DNA from: Oehlia diaphana
Lineage: Eukaryota > Glomeromycota > Glomeromycetes > Glomerales > Glomeraceae
DNA: 64,000 bases
NCBI GenBank assembly: GCA_003833135.1
Contig: QZLH01000172.1
Span: 64,592 to 128,591, forward strand
Reading direction: 5' to 3'
The position numbers and the translations under genes were made by a program. Shown piece by piece: positions 57,773 through 64,000 of this stretch. Each line of letters begins with the position of its first letter. Within the stretch, counting starts at the first letter, position 1. The notes under the pieces are model-generated. The model was given only the letters and a program-made list of their open reading frames with translations. It did not search any database and had not been told where the DNA came from.

Positions 57773-58386
57773 ATGCGCGCCATTTATTTTCCAAACACGC
57801 TTCCGTGTTCTTTAAAGCAACGGTTAGGTAATTTATGATAAAAAATTATTTATTATCACTGACTTCTTTTTCTTTCGAAATGTCTTCTTTCATTGGTAAT
57901 TTGATAAAAAACTATTTACTAAAAGATCAATGACTTCTTTTTTTTTGTTAGAATTGTTCGGGTCTACAAAAAAAAAATATCGGCGCTCCTCTCGCGTTCA
58001 CCGCGTCCTCTTAAGGAAAAAAATTCGAGAAGAGGATGAGGGAGAAAATCAGAGAGAAAGAAACCGGAAGGCACAATTAAAAAAAGAACTAATGTTGGCG
58101 GGCGGAACGCGCGCCTATAAAAATCTTACGATTTTTCAAGGTAAATTATGATAAAAAAAATTATTTACTACCAATGACTTCTTTTTCTTTTAAAATGTCG
58201 TCTTTCATGGTAATTTAATAAAAAATTATTTACTAAATAAAAGATCAATGACTTCTTTTTCTTTTGTTAGGTCATTTATATGAAGCTTCTCGTCAGATTG
58301 ATCAATTTTCATCAATAACCGCATTCCATCCTCCTACATTTAATCGATCTTCTTTTAATTGTATTTTCTGTTTTCTTTCCCTCTGA
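57773..58386 (+). CDS. Small basic protein gene, three exons with near-identical introns
   Basis: Exons 57,773-57,827; 57,952-58,140; 58,271-58,386 join in phase (G|AA and CAA G|GT) to give 119 residues from the ATG; the frame is open upstream to 57,683, so an earlier exon is possible. The middle exon is highly basic and helical (KKKYRRSSRVHRVLLRKK, EGENQRERNRKAQLKKEL), which suggests nucleic-acid binding or a coiled coil. The last exon reads LYEASRQIDQFSSITAFHPP. No family is recognised. Both introns (124 and 130 bp) are homologous to each other and to two sequences in the inverted relative at 51 kb. The continuous frame across two splice junctions is the main support. Confidence 0.5.
57828..57951 (+). 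repeat. Intron-shaped repeat, copy 3 (intron 1)
   Basis: GTAATTTATG start, GTTAG end, 124 bp. It is internally dimeric: two GTAATTT..GATAAAAAA..TATTTA..TGACTTCTTTTT halves separated by a TCTTCTTTCATTG linker. Confidence 0.85.
58141..58270 (+). repeat. Intron-shaped repeat, copy 4 (intron 2)
   Basis: GTAAATTATG start, GTTAG end, 130 bp. It aligns with copy 3 along its whole length with small indels. Confidence 0.85.
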
Positions 58387-58719
58387 TTTTCTTCATCTTC
58401 CTCCTCGACTTTTTTTTCTCAAGATGAAAAATGATTTTTTTTTTAATTTTACTTGTATTTTTGTTTTAAAACTCCGAAATAAATTTATCATTAGATCAAT
58501 AATGATTTACCGCTATTATGATAATATCAAAGTTAAAAGTACTATTACTTGACATGAATTTTGTCGAACATCTTTAGAAGAAGCAAATATTAACAAAAAA
58601 AAAAAAATATGAATTAAATATTAAACCTAGAATTTTAAATAATAAATCTGCCATAAAATGTTTCTTCATAAAAAATTGTATCACCTTTAATTATTTGCAT
58701 TATCCATAAGAAAAAGTTG

Positions 58720-61700
58720 CTCTAATTACCTTTTTTTGTAACACAGATATTCTGATAATCTTTTTTCAAAATAAAAATTTGGTATTACACTTAATCTAGT
58801 TTCTTCTGCTATTCGCTCTTTCAACCTTTTACGCTCAAGTCTGTTTAAACTATAGTGTTTGAAGTGAATATCATCAAGAGAACGAACACGGAAAATTGCT
58901 ACAAATGACAAGTCAGCCGCAAATTCCTTCTATTACTGCTTTTGATAAAGTCAGACCTTGTAATTTATGATCTGTGATGGCCCACGCAATAGAAAGTGGA
59001 AATTGTAATCGAGAGCAACTTCCGGTTTTATCTTCCCACATACGTCTTATAGAACAATAGGCCCGTCTATATTCCTAAGAGTTGGACCGTTATACAAATG
59101 AAACTCAGGTATTATATAAAATATCTGTTATTGTTCCCAGCATAATAATATTTCAGCTTCAATTCCTTTTGCAGTTTCGGAATCGACCTTAGAAGCTTCA
59201 GATCCACCCGTATGTACCGCACGAATCTTAGTAACGGTTGGTTTAATAATCGAAGTTTATTAAATTTATTTTATCCACTTCTACCCATGTTGTTAGAACA
59301 TTGGTGGCATCTGAAGTTTTTTCTCTCTGATTCAGGAATATTTTCTGGAATTCGCGTCATTAATAATACGTAAGTGATATAAGAGATTTCTGAATTGTTG
59401 TTGTTTATCCGAGTTACCTGTTGTAGCATAGCCTCAAGTTTATAAATTTCTTGAAATTGACTAGATACTACGGCCTTAGATAATGATCTGATTTTCGAAA
59501 GTCCTGAGAATACATTGGGAACATCACATACCGGAGGAAGCTACCCAAAGTCACCAACAAGAATTATGGATCGCTACCAAAGGGAATATTGTAGTGATCC
59601 GGAAATGCTTGCCGCGATCGTAAATCAATTATAGCAAGAAAACGACGTCATCCCATACTCATTTCATCGATTATAAAATTCGTATAGTGCTGCCTTCAAT
59701 GTTAACACCTGTTGGAGCAACTACTCATGTAAGTTATGTTCCTTTGCGATCTCATATAACCTTCCCCGAATAGCATTAACAAGGTAAGATTTGCCGGTTC
59801 CAGCAGTACCCATGACAATAATTCTTAAAGGTACTATGGATTCTATTTCACATATTATTCTTTGTTTCTCAATTAGAGTTCTAAGGTCGATACTAGTTGT
59901 TACCAATTGCCTGCTGGATGAAGCTTTCTGCCTCTTCAATTTCAGGATATCTCAGCAAACTTTCGTTAACCCAGTCGTGATTTCTTTCTCATTATTTGGA
60001 ACATTTTCATTACTATCACGTTAAGTTTTAGACACAAAATTTCGGCTACTATGATAGAGCGGTAATTGAAGATGATGACAAGTTTCTTGCGCCGAAAAAT
60101 CACGTTCTCCGACTGTGTGAATGAGCAACTTTTGGAATGCTTTAACAGCTGGATCATTGGGGTTATCATTACGATGAGCTTTGTCCAATACTTCTGAGAA
60201 GGCCAAGGACCCTAAGGACCGTGGTTCTACTTCACTAGCATACTTCGAAACATACTGCTTGATAAGGATGGGTATCAAAATCAACATTTGCCCTCCATCC
60301 CTGTAATTGAATACGATCATGTGGATTTATAAGTGGATCATTTCTGAGAGTTGTTAGGTAAGTAAGGTAACCATTATTATCGATCAATTCAACGTAGTCC
60401 TGCATATCATTAAGGTCTTCAGAGTGCTTTTGACATGGGTGGTGATCAAAAGGAGATGCATGCAGGTCGGGATTGATTGTTGTAACTAAAGAATTCAAGC
60501 AGTGTTTTACTTCTTCCATTATTTCATCCTTATTTTTCATCTTTTCCCAATCAATTTCTGGTGCTTCTTTTCGCTTGGCAATGCCATGAACTTGAACACT
60601 ACCATGATGTTGCCACTCAAATCGATACTACCAGTCAACTAATCCCCATTTAGGAATTAACACTTCCCAAATCGCTTTTCAAAAAACCATGCAGCAATAT
60701 GGAGATTATTTATGAGATCTTTACGTCGGCGTCTCTGGACTGTTTCTGTGTTTACAGAATTTTTTCCATGATTATGTAAGTCTTGCCAATGCATATCTGC
60801 GCTAAATATAAAGAAAATCATTCCCTGAGATCTTATCTAATTCAGCTCTACGACGCATCCAATATTGAATAGTACCACGCAATCCGTAATACTTTGCTAT
60901 GTGAGTATTGTTTTGCATTAAATCCAGTATCGGCTACTGCGAGTTGCTCTTCCTCTAAATTCTGTCGAACAAATACGCGACCTTCTGATGATGCTCTCTG
61001 TCTCATTAATGAATTTAGGGCAAAGTAACGCCACCGTCGATGACGAGCAAATCGGCCGTCTTTATACTAAAAGGTGTTTAAAGTATTCCGACGGTTTTAT
61101 TTCTTTTATCCGGGGTTCATTAAGGTCCACGACCCTCCAAGGATAAAATGTAGGAGATGCTCTTTGCTATATATCCAGGGTATGAAACTCATCAACCGGA
61201 GAAACTTCGTTATGCGGCCAGTCAATTCTCTCATGATTATGTTGCGCTCAATTCCCGCACATCTTGTGGAAAATTAATATTTCCATGATATGCATACTGT
61301 CCTCCAGGAAGGATGCATACCGAAATGACAGGGAATACTTGCCCGATCAGCATTTCTTCTACATCAGTTAAAGTCTCAGAAATTCAGTATTTAGTTATAT
61401 AGAAAATATACTAATTAATACCTACCTGGATCCATATTGTTTTAGGGTCATTCTCAAGCATGACAACGATGGCACTGAGCATAATAGAAGGGAATCGCTC
61501 ATTGCACGTTTGACTTGGGTTATTTTTGAGATTGTTCATTGTGTTGCGAAATTGACGCAAAAGCTTCTGATCAGCAGTTGGAATGCATATTTTTGACGCA
61601 TACTTGGCTTCTTTTGTGAAAGCCTCGCTGCAATTTGATTTGGAGTTTTTTTGGCTCTTCTAAGCGAATATTTCTTACCGCGCCGAGCCTTCACCTCAAC

Positions 61701-61765
61701 TACCGAACGTACTTCACGCTCCTCGTTGGTATCTTCTCGTTTTACGCTTCCTTTCTCGATCACGT
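58720..61765 (-). pseudogene. Decayed Helitron (Rep/helicase) transposon
   Basis: Minus-strand pieces follow Helitron order. N-terminal basic region (REVRSVVEVKARRGKKYSL, KKTPNQIAARLS) at 61,763-61,536. Helitron-like domain with EMLIGQVFPVISV and GGQYAYHGNINFPQDVRE. The Rep nuclease region is YRFEWQHHGSVQVHGIAK (60,583-60,597), where the HUH motif should read H-x-H; here it is Q-V-H, and a TAG stop precedes it. Then come NDPLINPHDRIQLQGWRANV, the Pif1 helicase Walker A GTAGTGKSYLVNAI (59,787-59,810), VGDFG.LPPV, and the last motif SFVAIFRVRSLDDI (from 58,911). Many stops and frameshifts are present. Two family regions seem deleted: between DYVELIDN and NDPLINPH, and between the Rep and helicase parts. 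No Helitron termini were identified. It is dead but clearly identifiable. Confidence 0.85.
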
Positions 61766-62685
61766 GCTAAGCTTCCTCGCGCTCCTCATTAGTCCTTCTC
61801 CTTTCTCGATCACGTGACAAATGAGCTTCTATAATATAATCTCTCTATTCTCTTTATTCTAGAGATGATCTTACCATATCGTAATCCGATGTAATGCAAA
61901 GTTTTTATTGGAAATGCTTACAATTTGGCTTGTGAATAAAGAAAAAAAAAATGATTAAGTCGCCAATTATAATTATTACGTGGTTTACATATTATCGTTT
62001 TAATTAAGGGGCGTTCCTTTTCGATCTTTGGGCGTACCTTGGACAATTCAATATCCATTTATACCCGTTTTTAATTAACAACAATTTTTCGTAATTCCAT
62101 AATTAATAGTTTTATATATTAAAAGTGCTATTAACCCAAATGCGACCAAAACAATATTACTACCACCAATACTACCTTGAACATATCCTTAAATCTTTCT
62201 CCTATTATCTTGATATACATTTATTATAATTTCTAATTCTTTTATTTGATATCAAAACTTTACATTACATGAATTCATACATTTAATTTAAACTATGATG
62301 ATTAAGAAAAAATCAAATAAATAACGCGACGGACTTTAACGGTTTCTGTTTTCCTAGTGTATATTTCTTTAGGGGATCTCCCGAAACCTATCTTCGAAAG
62401 CCCATCCGAAACCTGTAAAAAAAACAAGAACAGTTAGTAAACCGTTCCATAATATTAAAAAAAAACTACTAAGATTCGTGATACTTACGAATTGTTATTT
62501 ATTGAGTATTCTATGACATTCTAAAAATATTTATTCATATAAATCGCATAATAAAGTGAAAATAAATATGAATATGATTAAGTGATATAGCATATAAATT
62601 ATAATATTATATACATAAATTCCTTACCCCGTGTTCTTGATAAAAAACATATCAAATAAAAATAACTCCTGGCGCTCCGTTCATC
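61766..62685. other. Spacer, no supported gene
   Basis: AT-rich. At about 62,370-62,425 a minus-strand TTTTTTTTACAG acceptor-like site is followed by a short open frame (SDGLSKIGFGRSPKEIYT), possibly an orphan exon. Nothing else is seen. Confidence 0.3.
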
Positions 62686-62689
62686 ATAG

Positions 62690-63447
62690 TCTAGGCGATG
62701 GTTGTGTTGTTGTTTGTGTATTTGTCCCTGACACATGATATCCTTCGTGTTGGAGAAACGATTGGAGGTGGTATACCAGGACGAAGTAATAGATCACGAC
62801 TTAATTTGTTCGTTTAAACAAAGTGTTTCAAGATATTTTCGCAGCGCTATCGTCTGTTTTGGCTCTGAGTCCTTGATTCTTAAAACTCGAGACATTCCAA
62901 TATTTATTTGTTGTGGTGAAGCTAGTATCTTATCTGTGCGCGAACTCCTATCATTGGAGGTGGAATAGTAGGTAGACGAACATCTGCAAACATAGACTTT
63001 GATTTTCTTCGCTTGGGCTGCCAATAACCATTCTAGGGTATGCCAATAAAAAAAAAATGGTCACCCATTGAAAATAATACATTCGATTCGGAAAAAACAC
63101 GAACCTGCAGCACTTTCATGTCTTTTGCCTTTTACCATCCTTTTTGAACACGCATGATACAGTAATTGTTTTATTCAGATATTGCACGTTCATTGTATCA
63201 ATTGCCGCATTTGAAGAATCGAACTTATCATATGAAATAAACCCATACCCTTTACTATTTCGACTTAACAAAATTAAATATAAAATGAATTCGATATTCG
63301 ATAATAAACAAAATAAAAATGAGCGGAGAGAGAAAAAATTACTAACGGCTCCTGCCAGAAGCATTAACTCCCAACCAGAGCTTCAGTATAACGTTCATCA
63401 AGGTTACCGATATAGTCTTGATCGCGTTCCTCTGTAGGACGAGCCAT
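62690..63447 (-). pseudogene. Decayed copy of splicing factor SF3B4/Hsh49
   Basis: The minus strand starts at ATG 63,447 with [19 protein letters not shown] and TEALV. This is the start of SF3B4, the U2 snRNP two-RRM protein, but with three residues (ATV) missing. A one-base deletion shifts VWEL into another frame (ELMLLAGAV). A GTAATTTTTT donor-like site follows, the rest of RRM1 and the start of RRM2 are absent, and coding resumes with [20 protein letters not shown] and [19 protein letters not shown], the end of RRM2. Another frameshift precedes HESAAG; then SMFADVRLPTIPPPMIG and RPGIPPPIVSPTR are remnants of the C-terminal MFAD/Pro-rich tail. It cannot encode a working splicing factor; an intact copy must exist elsewhere in the genome. 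Confidence 0.75.
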
Positions 63448-63574
63448 AATGTCAAGGGAAAAAATTTTTTTGACGCTAATAATCATTTTTCCAAAATTAG
63501 CATCACGTGATATAAAGGTCAAAGATTTTGTCACACTACAATCCGGAAAAAAACTATCCCTTAAACGGTAAAAC

Positions 63575-63598
63575 ATTGCAGGCAAATTTGCCTGCAAT
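63575..63598. repeat. 24-bp perfect palindrome
   Basis: ATTGCAGGCAAA followed directly by TTTGCCTGCAAT; the flanks GGTAAAAC and TTTTACC extend it imperfectly. It has no loop, so a cruciform is possible. It could be the junction of a small foldback element or a protein-binding site. Confidence 0.75.
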
Positions 63599-64000
63599 TT
63601 TACCGAAAATTCAGTTCTCATCTAATTTTATGAAAAATGAAGTTATTCTAATAAAATTTTTTTTCGCAAAGAGCTTAAATCATAATTTATGTGGCAATGA
63701 TCATTAATTCGTAATCCACGTAAAAAGTAGAGTAAAAACCGGGGTTAAGTTATATATTATAATATATAATAGCACAGAATCTGAAGACGCGACAAGGTAA
63801 AGTACTAATATTTAAAAAATGATGTAAAAACTAAAACCATTAGCATAAAATTGTACTATTTGGCTAACTTTTTACTAGAAGTCCAGTAAAATTTTCAATC
63901 ATTAGAAATAACATTCCTATGAGCCTAAAAGTAAAAACCCATTATTCGCAACGTTAAAAATAAAGCATTTTTTTCCTTTAAGCCTATAAGTATGTCATTT
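63599..64000. other. Upstream of the SF3B4 copy, AT-rich
   Basis: No gene is seen. The minus frame at 63,364-63,621 extends the SF3B4 N-terminus upstream without any family similarity. Confidence 0.4.

Noticed and set aside
1..64000. tRNA or rRNA genes
   Set aside because: I looked for cloverleaf arms with GGTTCGA-type T-loops and for rRNA words and found none I could support; a tRNAscan-SE or Infernal run would be decisive.

Overview
The window is eukaryotic and very AT-rich. Genes have short (about 25-140 bp) GT-AG introns and sit far apart in long stretches of AT-rich DNA full of decayed transposons, foldbacks and tandem repeats. The gene set is fungal: an RTC4-like protein, a Hos2/HDAC3-type deacetylase, a multi-exon fungal AlkB-like dioxygenase with cysteine clusters, C2H2 and F-box family members, a decayed Helitron, and Tc1- and pogo-type elements. 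An early-diverging fungus of the arbuscular-mycorrhizal type (Rhizophagus-like, Glomeromycotina) fits best, but this is inference from composition and gene families, not a database match.

Layout. 1-548: 3' end of a Tc1/mariner element whose transposase has lost its last catalytic acid. 0.6-2.6 kb: an unrecognised ORF, a decayed Utp13/TBL3 WD40 fragment and an orphan exon. 2.6-10.8 kb: AT-rich DNA with hairpins, tandem repeats and a purine-rich dispersed repeat. 10.8-11.5 kb (-): two-exon C2H2 zinc-finger gene. 12-34 kb: repeat-dominated; it holds a 3-copy tandem array, foldbacks, decayed coding pieces, pogo-like non-autonomous elements, a palindromic MITE, a TIR element with an internal tandem duplication, and a truncated F-box ORF.

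34.8-39.5 kb is the gene-dense core: an eight-exon AlkB-like 2OG-Fe(II) dioxygenase (+) convergent with a five-exon RTC4-like gene (-). 40-43 kb: a broken pogo/Tigger transposase, an inverted copy of the purine-rich repeat, and an inverted copy of the Utp13 fragment. 44.2-46.9 kb: a pair of inverted repeats just upstream of a three-exon class I histone deacetylase (46,985-48,486, +).

50.6-58.5 kb holds two inverted relatives of one small gene, each interrupted by the same intron-shaped repeat (four copies, two per gene) and associated with a repeated promoter-like module. Between them lie a small proline-rich gene and two TIR elements. 58.7-61.8 kb (-) is a heavily decayed Helitron. 62.7-63.45 kb (-) is a decayed copy of the splicing factor SF3B4/Hsh49.

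The intact genes point to separate housekeeping roles (nucleic-acid or protein demethylation, telomere-capping-related function, histone deacetylation); there is no operon-like logic. Exons were joined by hand from splice signals, reading frame and family conservation.
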